40,917 nucleotides of DNA from Candidatus Cloacimonadota bacterium. GTDB lineage: Bacteria > UBA4055. How positions within the stretch are numbered: position 1 is the stretch's first letter; each line of letters starts with the position of its first letter. The notes beneath the pieces are model-generated. The model did not search any database. It was not told where the DNA came from and was given only the letters and a program-made list of their open reading frames with translations. Positions 31,969 to 40,846 of the stretch are shown here, in pieces. The position numbers and the translations under genes are program-made. The stretch lies in the NCBI GenBank assembly GCA_002742935.1, contig PDON01000033.1, forward strand, positions 1-40,917, given 5' to 3'.

Positions 31969-33075
31969 TTGAAGATAAATAGGCTAAGAATAAATAACTT
32001 TAGAAACTATAAAGAGTTAGAGATAAACTTTGATAATAAAACAGTCTATTTAACAGGTGAAAACGGACAGGGAAAAACAAGCATGATTGAAGCTATCTCT
32101 GTCCTTTCTTTATTAAATAGCTTTAGATCAAAAAATTATAATCATCTAAAAAATAGTGAAAGTAAAACATTTTTTCTTGAAGCTTTTTTTACCGATTCCA
32201 CAGGTAAAATTTTGGATGTTTCTATATCTTTTGACGGTAAAAACAAACAGATTAGTTTTTTAGGAAAAAAGATAAGTAAAATGTCTGATTTTTATGGCAA
32301 GATTCCTCTTGTTTATTTAGTTCCTGATCAAGGTATTATAACTTATGGACCTCCAATGGAGAGAAGAAAGTATATTGATAGTTTCATATCTATGATTGAT
32401 TCTGAATATTTTAAAGCTCTAAAATATTATAATCTAACCTTAAAACAGAAAAATAGTGTTTTAATTGAGAATAGAAAAAATGGGGGAGATATAGATGCTG
32501 TGATAAGTGTCTATAATAATCAACTTATTGATTATGGAACAAAAATATTTTCTAAGAGAGTATATTTTATTAATAATTTTAAAAAAATATTTAATAAAAT
32601 AATTACATATATATCTGAAAATATAAAAACAGCCGATATTGTTTACAAATCATCTATAGATATAAAAAATTATAGAGAGGATTTTAAATCATCATTAAAT
32701 AAAAACAGGTATCTTGAAATAGCGAGAGGAGGATCATTAATAGGTCCTCATAAAGATGATATAGTTTTTAAAATAAATGATTTTAATCTAAGAATTTATG
32801 GTTCAAAAGGTCAGCATAAAATTTTTCTCGTTGCTCTTAAACTTACTGAACTTGAGTATATAAAATCTTTAAAATATGAGTATCCAATCTTTCTTATAGA
32901 TGATTTATATAGCGAAATAGATGATAGTAAATCTAAAAGAATTGCATCTCTTCTTGATAAAGATATTCAAACATTTATTACAACATGCGACAAATCAAAA
33001 TTGGAACTTTTCAATAAAGATTCAACACAGGTTATTGATATAAAGAACGGAGCTGTATATAGTAATGAAGCGTAA
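31969..33075 (+). CDS. recF: DNA replication and repair protein RecF
   Basis: RecF is an SMC-like ATPase that helps load RecA at gapped DNA and restart forks. The 368 residues have Walker A GENGQGKTS (30-38), LVPDQGIITYGPPMERRKYID in the middle, IGPHKDDI, GSKGQHKIFLVALKL as the signature region and LIDDLYSEID as Walker B. The start is TTG at 31969, directly abutting the dnaN stop. Its last 11 bases overlap the DUF721 gene. Confidence 0.97.
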   Translation: MKINRLRINNFRNYKELEINFDNKTVYLTGENGQGKTSMIEAISVLSLLNSFRSKNYNHLKNSESKTFFLEAFFTDSTGKILDVSISFDGKNKQISFLGKKISKMSDFYGKIPLVYLVPDQGIITYGPPMERRKYIDSFISMIDSEYFKALKYYNLTLKQKNSVLIENRKNGGDIDAVISVYNNQLIDYGTKIFSKRVYFINNFKKIFNKIITYISENIKTADIVYKSSIDIKNYREDFKSSLNKNRYLEIARGGSLIGPHKDDIVFKINDFNLRIYGSKGQHKIFLVALKLTELEYIKSLKYEYPIFLIDDLYSEIDDSKSKRIASLLDKDIQTFITTCDKSKLELFNKDSTQVIDIKNGAVYSNEA

Positions 33076-33391
33076 AAAGTTTTCTATAAAACCCTCTCAA
33101 ATACCGGATATAAAAACAGTTCTAAATGAAACCTTAAAGGGAAGTTCTCTAAGATTACTATTAAACAAAGGTGTTATAATAAATCTTTTTAATGAAATAA
33201 TAAACTCATTAAATCCCATATTTAATAGTACGGTAAAAGTTGAAGATCTTAATCTTAAAACAAAAATAATTGTTGTTAATGTTAAAAATTCAACTGTTAA
33301 GAATGAGATTTTTATGTACAGATCTTACATTATGAATATGATAAATGAGAAAGCAGGGAAAAAAGTTATAAATAAGATTATCTTCAAATAG
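33065..33391 (+). CDS. DUF721/DciA-like protein
   Basis: This is a small basic protein of the DUF721 family, whose DciA members help load the replicative helicase. The 108 residues show the family pattern: an N-terminal helix and a later strand-rich part (TKIIVVNVKNSTVKNEIFMYRSYIM) close to the usual region of strands and a helix ending in the C-terminal NKIIFK. Position immediately after recF near the origin is typical. The ATG overlaps the recF end by 11 bases. Confidence 0.8.
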   Translation: MKRKKFSIKPSQIPDIKTVLNETLKGSSLRLLLNKGVIINLFNEIINSLNPIFNSTVKVEDLNLKTKIIVVNVKNSTVKNEIFMYRSYIMNMINEKAGKKVINKIIFK

Positions 33392-33501
33392 GATCTACTG
33401 AAAAGATAATAGAACTATATTTAATAACTCTTGTGTAGATATATTTGAAATAACAAAAAATCTTTAGATTATATGACTCAATAAAGTAGAAAGATAATTA
33501 A

Positions 33502-33963
33502 ATGTTTTTTGCACAACTTATACTAGTAACCCTTATTATTATTTCTATAAATAAGGTTTCATCTTGGCAAGATTTTGAAATAATAAAAGATTTTTATACA
33601 TCATACTCTCATCTTCTCTTTTTGTATTTAACATCTATTATATCTCTTATAAAATTTAAAAAGGAATATAGTATATATTTGAAAATTATTTCATTCTTGT
33701 CTATTATAGCTATTTTTTCAGTATCTCTATATCTCTCAAAGCATTATCTCTATATTTTTATAATAGTTTTACTCATATCTCAAAGAATATCATCTTTTAG
33801 GTTTATACCATCGGTATTGGATCTTTTTTTAACGATTTCAATATTTGTAACGGCAATATATTTTAATGGCAATTTTTACAGTTCAATAACCTATAGTTTC
33901 TTTCTATCTGTTATAATCGGATACTTTATACACTATATTTTTAGGGAATACAATAAGGGGTAA
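33502..33963 (+). CDS. small membrane protein, unknown
   Basis: I do not recognise this 153-residue protein. It has about five hydrophobic segments (for example FFAQLILVTLIIISI, YLTSIISLI, IISFLSIIAIFSVSLYL, YLYIFIIVLLIS, LFLTISIFVTAIYF) and short basic loops. gyrB, which often follows recF-DUF721, is not here. It lies three bases before the OmpA-like gene and so is probably cotranscribed with it and ddl. Its Shine-Dalgarno is weak. Confidence 0.7.
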   Translation: MFFAQLILVTLIIISINKVSSWQDFEIIKDFYTSYSHLLFLYLTSIISLIKFKKEYSIYLKIISFLSIIAIFSVSLYLSKHYLYIFIIVLLISQRISSFRFIPSVLDLFLTISIFVTAIYFNGNFYSSITYSFFLSVIIGYFIHYIFREYNKG

Positions 33964-33966
33964 ATC

Positions 33967-34731
33967 ATGAAATATTTTATTATACTTCTTTTTTCAATAG
34001 AGCTATTTTCATATGAAATTGTAGATATAGATTTCAATATAAATATGGTTGATTCTCAAAAAATTGGAAGAACATATATAATAGATTGCGGAGTAGATGA
34101 TAATTTTGTTAAAAATGGTACTCAATTTTCCGTTTTTAGAGAGTTTGATAAAGAGATAAATAGTTTTTTAGGCAGAGTTGAAGTTTATAATGTTGGTAAA
34201 ACTATAAGTAGATCCAAATGTTTAGAGATAAGTGAAACTATTAGAGAAAGAAACCAAACTCCTGAAACTATATCTGTTGGAGATATATGTTTTCCTTCCG
34301 TAAAGGTATACGATAATGATATATTTGAAACTGTAGGATCTGTTAAGATTAGCAAGAGGGGAGAGGTGGTTATAAACAATAAAGTTTTACCTATGATTTT
34401 AACGGAACAGTTTAAAAAAATGAAGATATATGTTTATCTTGATAGTAAATCTTTAAAAGGTAATGATTTAGAAATCTCTAGAGAGAAGGGTGAATCTTTA
34501 AAGAAATTTTTGAACAATAAATATGATATACCATTTAGATATTTAGAAGTTGAACCTTGTGGTAATCTACAGAAGATGTTTAGAGATAAAAGTAAAAAAA
34601 ACTCCTTTATAAATTTTGTTTTCTTTCCACCCGAAACTATTTATAAAGATTCTATTATTTATGAAGAGATAGTTGTAGATTCTATTGCAAAACCTAGAGA
34701 AATAGATGGTGTTAAGGAGGTTGTTAAATGA
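33967..34731 (+). CDS. predicted secreted protein with OmpA-like C-terminus
   Basis: A signal peptide (YFIILLFSIELFS) precedes a beta-rich domain: VKNGTQFSVFRE, LGRVEVYNVGKTISRSKCLEI and ISVGDICFPS are like the SH3-type domain seen in FlgT-like proteins. The C-terminal part (IYVYLDSKSLKGNDLEISRE then KGESLKKFLNNKYDIPFRYLEVEPCG) resembles a degenerate OmpA peptidoglycan-binding domain, where LS-x-RA-x-SV is usual. Function is uncertain; an envelope or cell-wall role would fit its place just before ddl, which overlaps its stop by four bases. Confidence 0.6.
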   Translation: MKYFIILLFSIELFSYEIVDIDFNINMVDSQKIGRTYIIDCGVDDNFVKNGTQFSVFREFDKEINSFLGRVEVYNVGKTISRSKCLEISETIRERNQTPETISVGDICFPSVKVYDNDIFETVGSVKISKRGEVVINNKVLPMILTEQFKKMKIYVYLDSKSLKGNDLEISREKGESLKKFLNNKYDIPFRYLEVEPCGNLQKMFRDKSKKNSFINFVFFPPETIYKDSIIYEEIVVDSIAKPREIDGVKEVVK

Positions 34732-35705
34732 AAATAGTTGTTGTTTTTGGCGGATTTTCAACTGAAAGAGCAATAAGTTTTCAATCTGCAAAAGCTGTAT
34801 ATAATGAGTTAAGTAAAAAGTATGATGTAATAGCTATAGATTTAGCATATCCTGATGATGAGATTGTAGATTTTGAATATAGAGAAGCAGAAAAGAGTAA
34901 CTACAATATTATCTCATCATTTCTCAAAAGATTAAACAGTATAAATCCTGATAAAATATTTATAGGACTTCATGGAAGTGAAGGTGAAAACGGTCAGATT
35001 CAATCACTCTTTGAACTTACAGGATTCAACTACTATAGTTGTGATAGTATATCAAGTTCTCTTTCTATGGATAAGTTCAGATCAAAGATTGTAGTCTCAA
35101 AATTTGGAATCAAAACAGCAAAATCAGATTTTATAACTAAAGAAAATTTTAGTTTAGATTATTTAAAATTGATTACAAAAGATTATAGTTTTCCCTTTGT
35201 GGTGAAAGCGAACTCCCAAGGATCATCTGTTGGGGTTTTTATAGTAAAATCAAATAATGAGTTAGAGTCTGCTTACAATAGCTTAATAGTTTTAGATGAT
35301 GATTTTCTTGTTGAAGAGTATATATCCGGTAGAGAGTTCTCAATACCTATATTAAAAGGTAAAGCCTTAACACCTGTAGAGATTGAACCTATAGAGGGTT
35401 TTTATGATTATGAGAATAAATATCAAGAGGGTAAAACTAACCACTATTGCCCTGCAAGATTGAATAAGATTGAAACTGAAAAGATAAAATCTGACGGAGA
35501 AAAAGTTTTTTCATCTCTAGGATGTTCCCACTATGCAAGAGCTGATTTTATTCTTGATGAGAATGGTAATTTTAACTTCTTAGAGATAAATACACTTCCT
35601 GGTATGACTAAACTTTCGCTTATGCCTGAATCTGCCCTTAGTTTAGGGATTAGCTTTATGGAGTTATTGGAGCGGATTATGGATATTGGGGATTCTGAAT
35701 TATGA
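34728..35705 (+). CDS. ddl: D-alanine-D-alanine ligase
   Basis: This ATP-grasp enzyme joins two D-alanines for peptidoglycan precursors. The 325 residues show VFGGFSTERAISFQSAKAV, HGSEGENGQIQSLFELTGF, SMDKFRSK, KANSQGSSVGVF, EEYISGREFSIPIL, YDYENKYQEGKTNHYCPA, RADFILDENGNFNFLEIN and TLPGMTKLSLMPESA. Length is usual. A strong AAGGAGG precedes the ATG, which overlaps the previous gene's stop (ATGA). Confidence 0.96.
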   Translation: MKIVVVFGGFSTERAISFQSAKAVYNELSKKYDVIAIDLAYPDDEIVDFEYREAEKSNYNIISSFLKRLNSINPDKIFIGLHGSEGENGQIQSLFELTGFNYYSCDSISSSLSMDKFRSKIVVSKFGIKTAKSDFITKENFSLDYLKLITKDYSFPFVVKANSQGSSVGVFIVKSNNELESAYNSLIVLDDDFLVEEYISGREFSIPILKGKALTPVEIEPIEGFYDYENKYQEGKTNHYCPARLNKIETEKIKSDGEKVFSSLGCSHYARADFILDENGNFNFLEINTLPGMTKLSLMPESALSLGISFMELLERIMDIGDSEL

Positions 35706-35805
35706 ATTATGAGTCTACTCTCATAAGATTTTACCTTGATCTTAAATTTATATATCTATATTTTAAAATATGGTTATATAATAAACTTATTTAGAAGAGT
35801 TATAT

Positions 35806-36969
35806 ATGAAAAATATTGATAATATCTTAAAAATTGGTGAAGATAAACATATAGAATTTAAATCTGAGTTCCCTCACAATGATTCTTTTGCTAAAGAGTT
35901 GGTTGCTTTCTCAAATACGGAGGGAGGAGTTCTATATTTGGGGATAAGTGATAATAAAAAAGTTGTTGGAGTAGAGGATAGTAAAGATCTTGAAGAGAGA
36001 ATTATCAATATTTGTAGAAATAATATCACACCACCAATAGTTCCAAATATTGAGAAAATAGTTTACAACGATAAGTTACTATACACCATTATTGTTGAAA
36101 AAGGTATAAATAAACCTTACAAAGTAAAATCATCAAATAAATTTTATATCAGAGTTGGAAGCATCTCTATAGAGCCTACAAATAGTGAACTAATAAGGCT
36201 TTTTCAAGAGGGTGGAAATCTTCATTTTGAGGTAAATAGTTGCGAGAGATCATCTTTTAATGATTTTGATAGTTTAAAATTTAGAGATTATTGTGAAAAT
36301 ATTAGAGAGATTGATTTTAATCCGGAAGTGGAAGAGATAAAAAAATTAGCTTATAATTTAGACCTTTTGGATGAAAGAGAGAAACTTAATATTGTCGGTT
36401 CTCTCTTTTTTAGTAAAAATCCGGAGAAGCTTTTACCCCAATCTGGTATTGAGTTAAACTACTACTCAGGGAAGGATCAAACTTCAGATATTTTAGATAG
36501 CAAGGTATTAACTTTATCAATTCCTGATGCTATATCCGGAACACTTTCATTTGTTAGAAATAATAGTAGGGAAAAAGTGGTTTTTAACGATGATGAAACC
36601 TTAAGAAATAAGGTGTATCAATATGAGCCATTCGTTATAAGAGAGTTGGTAGCAAATGCTTTTTCCCATAGAGATTGGTCTATCTTTGGACAGAGAATAA
36701 GGGTTAATATGTTTAGTGATAGATTAGAGATTTTTTCTCCCGGATCTTTACCAAATACTCTCACATTATCAAGAGCTTTATTTGGAATCTCCTATTATAG
36801 AAACCCTTTAATAGCTCAGATCCTTAGAGATTATAAGTTTGTAGATAGGTTAGGAAGAGGGTTGATGAAGGTTAGAACCTTCTATGAAAAACTAGGTCTA
36901 AAAAGACCTGAATTTATTGTTGAAGATAATATCTTCTTAGTTAGAGTATGGAAGAGATATCAAGATTAA
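35806..36969 (+). CDS. AlbA_2/GHKL ATPase-like protein
   Basis: The 387 residues have an N-terminal Schlafen AlbA_2 domain (EDKHIEFKSEFPHNDSFAKE; ELVAFSNTEGGVLYLGISDN; FYIRVGS) and a C-terminal RecG-like GHKL part (VIRELVANAFSHRDWSIFGQ; MFSDRLEIFSPGSLP; RNPLIAQILRDYKFVDRLGR). Unlike the protein at 21106-22428, it lacks a winged-helix tail and GGQI repeat. Proteins of this class are called putative transcriptional regulators or ATP-binding proteins; the target is unknown. It ends in a strong terminator. Confidence 0.85.
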   Translation: MKNIDNILKIGEDKHIEFKSEFPHNDSFAKELVAFSNTEGGVLYLGISDNKKVVGVEDSKDLEERIINICRNNITPPIVPNIEKIVYNDKLLYTIIVEKGINKPYKVKSSNKFYIRVGSISIEPTNSELIRLFQEGGNLHFEVNSCERSSFNDFDSLKFRDYCENIREIDFNPEVEEIKKLAYNLDLLDEREKLNIVGSLFFSKNPEKLLPQSGIELNYYSGKDQTSDILDSKVLTLSIPDAISGTLSFVRNNSREKVVFNDDETLRNKVYQYEPFVIRELVANAFSHRDWSIFGQRIRVNMFSDRLEIFSPGSLPNTLTLSRALFGISYYRNPLIAQILRDYKFVDRLGRGLMKVRTFYEKLGLKRPEFIVEDNIFLVRVWKRYQD

Positions 36970-37005
36970 GAGGATATAACCAAGTAGATCCTCTTAATAT
37001 TTTTC
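36966..37005 (+). terminator. intrinsic terminator after the AlbA_2 gene
   Basis: TTAAGAGGAT (36966-36975) and ATCCTCTTAA (36988-36997) pair perfectly over 10 bases, and TATTTTTC follows. The gene's stop codon lies in the first arm. Confidence 0.8.
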
Positions 37006-37105
37006 TACAAACTCAGGTAAATTTAGATTATTAACAGAAATTATTTTACCTTGTTTTTATATTTTTTATTACTTTCTATGTTAATATAAAAACAATGGAG
37101 ATATT

Positions 37106-39499
37106 ATGAATCGATTTCTCATACTTCTAATTCTATTTTTACTAAATTTTATATTTCTTCTTTTTGAGATCTCTTTAAATCATAAACTTTCATTACTTTT
37201 AGGATCAACCGTTACAGCTTCAACAATAGTTCTTTCAGTATTTATGGGCGGTCTTGGGATTGGTGCTTTATTTAATGGATTTCTTGTAAAAAATTTAAAG
37301 AAGTATCTCACTATATTAACTATCTCCATAGGTATATTGGGATTTGGGGTAAACTATATATTAGAATTTATTCCAAACCTATATGAACTCAATCTTCCAC
37401 AATTTATAATTGTAACTATAGTATCACTACTAATTTTACTACTCACATTTCCAATGGGTGGAGTTTTACCTATTGTAGCTAATCTTTTAATTGAGGATTC
37501 TAAAAATATTAAATCAAGTGTTGGAAATCTATACATATTTGAAACTTTAGCCTCTGTTTTTGGCGGATTATTAACAGGATTTGTATTTTTGAGATATATA
37601 GGTGTTGAAAATACTATACTTTTAGGGTCAGCTATTTCAATAATCTCATTCTTTATCTCATTTAAGGTTAGAGATACAGATTATTTAGCTAAACAAGATC
37701 CTGTTAAGAGTGAAAACAGATCTGAAAAGGATAGATATACACTCTTAAAAATGACAGCTTTTTCGGGAATGGTAATCTTTTCATATCAGATATTTATTTT
37801 AAGAGCTTTAAAGGTTTACCTTACAAATACAACTTACACATTTACCATTGTTTCAGCATCGGTTATCATAGGTTTAACACTGGGTAGTTTTATATTTTCT
37901 GTTACAAGAAAGATTGGCTTTAAAAATCTTCCAAAAATAATCTTTATTGAAGCTATTATTCTCTCTATTTCTCTAATAGTTTTAATAAATATTCCAAAAT
38001 GGATACTCATTCCTCTACATAACAATCTTTCTGAACCAATATTAAGAATAGGGTTGCCTGCCATTCTTACATCTCTTTTAATTATGGTTCCAATATCTAT
38101 AGTTTCAGGATATATATTTCCTGCTATTCTTTCAACATATATTAGAGATGATTTTGTTAAAGAGAGTGGAATTGTTGTTTTCTTCAACTCAATTGGTATA
38201 GTACTTGGAACTATAATTTCAGGTTTTTTTATTTTACCTCTTTTAGGTGTTTATAAAAGTTTGATACTACTAATATTAACCATTGTTTTAGGATATATAT
38301 ACTTTGATAAAAAGATAAATAGTAGAGTTTATCCTCCTGCTATTTTTATGGTTATTTTGATTACTCCTCTATTTATTTGGGAAAAAAAGATATTACCTCC
38401 ATCATTTTCTATTGTTGATAGAGAGGTTTTATACTATAGCGAAACTAAAGAGGGTACAGTTTCAATAGGTAAGGAAAAAAGTGGAAAGATTATCTCATTT
38501 ATAAACAATTCTCAAGTTATGGGTATAAGTTATGATGCTGTTAAAACTGTAAAAATGTTAGGTTATTTACCCTATTTAGCCGGTTTAGACCCAAAAGATG
38601 TTCTTATTGTAGGTTTTGGTATTGGTGGTACTACATCAACAATAAATAACCTTAAAACTGTAGAAAATATAGATTGTGTTGAGTTGGTTCCTGATGTAAA
38701 GAGTAGTGCAAACTATTATATGGAGTACAATAACGGTGTAGAAAAATCTGAAAAGCTAAATATTATTGGTGGAGATGGAAGACAGTTTATGCTAAAGACT
38801 GATAAAAGGTATGATATAATATCCTCAGATCCTACCCACCCTGTTTTAGGTTCGGGACCGCTATATACAAAGGAGTATTTTTCACTCTGTAAGAGTAAAT
38901 TAAAACCAAATGGATTTGTAACTCAATATTTACCACTTCATAAACTTTCTGTTAAAGATTTTAACTCTATTCTCTTAACATTTGCCAATGTTTTTCCCAA
39001 TATGACACTTTGGCTTGGTCAATCGCACGCTATTTTAATGGGATCAAAATCAAAACTGGAGATAGATTATAACGATTTCTATAAAAGAGCTAAAATGATA
39101 AAAGATAGATGGTTTTACTCAGATCCTATGCATTTAGCCTCTGTTTACATATGTAATGGTGAAACTATAAAGAAAAATGGTGGGGGAGAGGTTATTTTTG
39201 ATGATAAAAATATACTTAATTTCTTTAATCCCGAAGCTTTTAATTTTGATAATTGGGAAAAGAATATTACTACTATAAAAAAGCTTTATACAGATCCCGG
39301 AGAGGTTTTTAGAAACTTAAATGATAGAAATAGGGTTAGAAATTATAAAAAGAGTAGAGAGCTGCTTATAGATGCTTTTATTGAGAAGAATAGAGGTAAT
39401 AGAAAAGCTTATTTACAACTTATGAAAAAGGCAGCAAATATAAATAGAGAGGATCAAGAGATACCGTTTTTAATCAGATCTGAACAGATGGTAAGGTAG
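37106..39499 (+). CDS. membrane protein fused to a spermidine-synthase-like domain
   Basis: The N-terminal part (about 1-430) has some 10-12 hydrophobic segments and resembles the transporter-like part of fused spermidine-synthase proteins. The C-terminal part (about 440-700) is a Rossmann-type methyltransferase/polyamine synthase fold: VLIVGFGIGGTTSTINNL, VDCVELV-type DCVELVPDV, IIGGDGRQFMLK, YDIISSDPTHPVLGSGPLYT and KEYFSLCKSKLKPNGFVTQYLP. The fold is clear but the exact reaction is not, since most such membrane fusions are uncharacterised. GGAG precedes the ATG. It follows a terminator and is probably monocistronic. Confidence 0.85.
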   Translation: MNRFLILLILFLLNFIFLLFEISLNHKLSLLLGSTVTASTIVLSVFMGGLGIGALFNGFLVKNLKKYLTILTISIGILGFGVNYILEFIPNLYELNLPQFIIVTIVSLLILLLTFPMGGVLPIVANLLIEDSKNIKSSVGNLYIFETLASVFGGLLTGFVFLRYIGVENTILLGSAISIISFFISFKVRDTDYLAKQDPVKSENRSEKDRYTLLKMTAFSGMVIFSYQIFILRALKVYLTNTTYTFTIVSASVIIGLTLGSFIFSVTRKIGFKNLPKIIFIEAIILSISLIVLINIPKWILIPLHNNLSEPILRIGLPAILTSLLIMVPISIVSGYIFPAILSTYIRDDFVKESGIVVFFNSIGIVLGTIISGFFILPLLGVYKSLILLILTIVLGYIYFDKKINSRVYPPAIFMVILITPLFIWEKKILPPSFSIVDREVLYYSETKEGTVSIGKEKSGKIISFINNSQVMGISYDAVKTVKMLGYLPYLAGLDPKDVLIVGFGIGGTTSTINNLKTVENIDCVELVPDVKSSANYYMEYNNGVEKSEKLNIIGGDGRQFMLKTDKRYDIISSDPTHPVLGSGPLYTKEYFSLCKSKLKPNGFVTQYLPLHKLSVKDFNSILLTFANVFPNMTLWLGQSHAILMGSKSKLEIDYNDFYKRAKMIKDRWFYSDPMHLASVYICNGETIKKNGGGEVIFDDKNILNFFNPEAFNFDNWEKNITTIKKLYTDPGEVFRNLNDRNRVRNYKKSRELLIDAFIEKNRGNRKAYLQLMKKAANINREDQEIPFLIRSEQMVR

Positions 39500-39566
39500 A
39501 TATTTAACTAAGCTTTTTGATAAAAAGCAAGTGAAAAACTAAGGAGGGAGTGGTAGTTGTAAATTT

Positions 39567-40385
39567 TTAATCTAGTTTGAGAAGAATCTCTTTTTTATCA
39601 ACTTTTTTTATCATATAAACTCCTCCTAAAAGTATAAAAGTAAAAAACAGTGTAGTTGTAATCATTGAGTTCCAATTAACCCCTTCTTTAATGGTGTCAT
39701 TAATAAACTCGACTCCTCCTGTTTTTAATTGAGTAGTGTCAAAGGAAAAGTTTACAAATCCGTGAAATATAGATGGGATTAAAATGTTTTCTGTTCTTAA
39801 CATTAACCCTCCTAAAAATATACCTATTGAGATAGCAAAAACTACTTGAGATGTAACTCCTAAAAAGTTATTAGGTTCTCTAATGAGATTTAAATAGTGA
39901 GCTACCCCAAAAATTGAAGATGAAAGTACAACACTTAAAAATAAAACATTTTTTCTCATCTTAAAGTATCTTATAAAAAGAGGAAATATTATTCCTCTAA
40001 ATAGAAACTCTTCAGCAAACCCAACTGAAAATACCGATAAAGTAAATAGAAAGAGTGTAGCTCTGTTAGTATCTAAATAGGTGTTCCAATTAATCATTAA
40101 ACCCATTAAGATAAATAAGGAAGGGAATAGTAGTGATTGTAGATTCTTTATTTTCCTATTTTTTTCTAACCCATTATACTTTTTTAATTTAAACCTATTG
40201 ATTAACCATAAAAGAGATAAAATTATAACTACTCTTGTTATAGCTTTAGATATAAACTCTACATTTAGCTCTATAATAAAATAATCTGATAAGCACACCC
40301 TTAAAAGCTTTTCGAGTAATAACAGAAGTATAAATAGTGTAAGTGAATATAGAATATTATATAGTTCTTTTCTCTTGGTTTTCAT
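39567..40385 (-). CDS. CPBP-family intramembrane metalloprotease
   Basis: This is a predicted membrane protease of the CAAX/Abi (CPBP) family. About eight hydrophobic segments are present. The active-site motifs are FAEEFLFRG (EE-x3-R), FGVAHY (first His motif) and FHGFVNF (second His motif). I start it at the ATG at 40385, two bases after the upstream stop; an ATG at 40409 would overlap that gene and has no good ribosome site. Substrate unknown. Confidence 0.88.
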   Translation of the reverse strand: MKTKRKELYNILYSLTLFILLLLLEKLLRVCLSDYFIIELNVEFISKAITRVVIILSLLWLINRFKLKKYNGLEKNRKIKNLQSLLFPSLFILMGLMINWNTYLDTNRATLFLFTLSVFSVGFAEEFLFRGIIFPLFIRYFKMRKNVLFLSVVLSSSIFGVAHYLNLIREPNNFLGVTSQVVFAISIGIFLGGLMLRTENILIPSIFHGFVNFSFDTTQLKTGGVEFINDTIKEGVNWNSMITTTLFFTFILLGGVYMIKKVDKKEILLKLD

Positions 40386-40387
40386 AA

Positions 40388-40693
40388 CTATAACCCATTT
40401 TTTTTGCATAACTTATTGAGATTACATATTTCACAAGTAGGTCTCTTTTTACAAAACCTCTTTGCATGCTCAACTATTAAACCATGATAGTAATCGTAAA
40501 GCTCAATATCTCTTGGTATAGCCTTTTCAACATTGTTCCAATTGGTGTTTTGAGTTAAAATAGACCCTATCATTATCTCATACTCACTCTCCCCCGGCCA
40601 CCAAGATTTTAATATTTTACTATTGTTAAACTCTCCATAAAATTTAGAGAGTTCTTTAAAAATAGTATTTATCAAATATTTATCTCTACCCAT
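40388..40693 (-). pseudogene. internally deleted endonuclease III-like gene
   Basis: The 101 codons are in frame, but only the two ends of an HhH-GPD DNA glycosylase/endonuclease III-like protein are present. Residues 1-60 keep the N-terminal signature (WWPGESEYEIMIGSILTQNT, then NWNNVEKAI) and the end keeps YHGLIVEHAKRFC with the 4Fe-4S ligands C-x5-C-x2-C-x5-C. The middle, about 110 residues in family members, is absent. It carries the helix-hairpin-helix and the catalytic Asp/Lys region. The joint is at NVEKAI/PRDIELY. It cannot be a normal glycosylase. AGGG precedes the ATG and the CPBP gene follows closely, so it may still be transcribed. Confidence 0.75.
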
Positions 40694-40761
40694 ATAGATC
40701 TACCCTTGAGCATAAAATTATATCGGTTAAATATAAAATACTTTTATAAATTTTCAGCAAT

Positions 40762-40787
40762 AAAAAAGGGGATTTACAAAATCCCCT
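40762..40787 (-). terminator. intrinsic terminator of the gene at the right edge
   Basis: AGGGGAT (40767-40773) and ATCCCCT (40781-40787) pair perfectly with a 7-base loop, and on the minus strand TTTTTT follows. It lies about 60 bases past the stop of the partial gene at 40847-40917. Confidence 0.75.
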
Positions 40788-40846
40788 GAGGTTTTTGAAA
40801 AAGTAAGACTTTCGATAATCCTGTCTTCCGAAATTTAACACCTATT

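Noticed and set aside
39511..39532. GCTTTTT/AAAAAGC repeat after the spermidine-synthase-like gene as a terminator
   Set aside because: The loop is too small and no T-run follows; the stem is nearly all A-T.
40388..40693. Complete endonuclease III (nth) gene
   Set aside because: The helix-hairpin-helix and catalytic region are absent and the length is under half of the family's.
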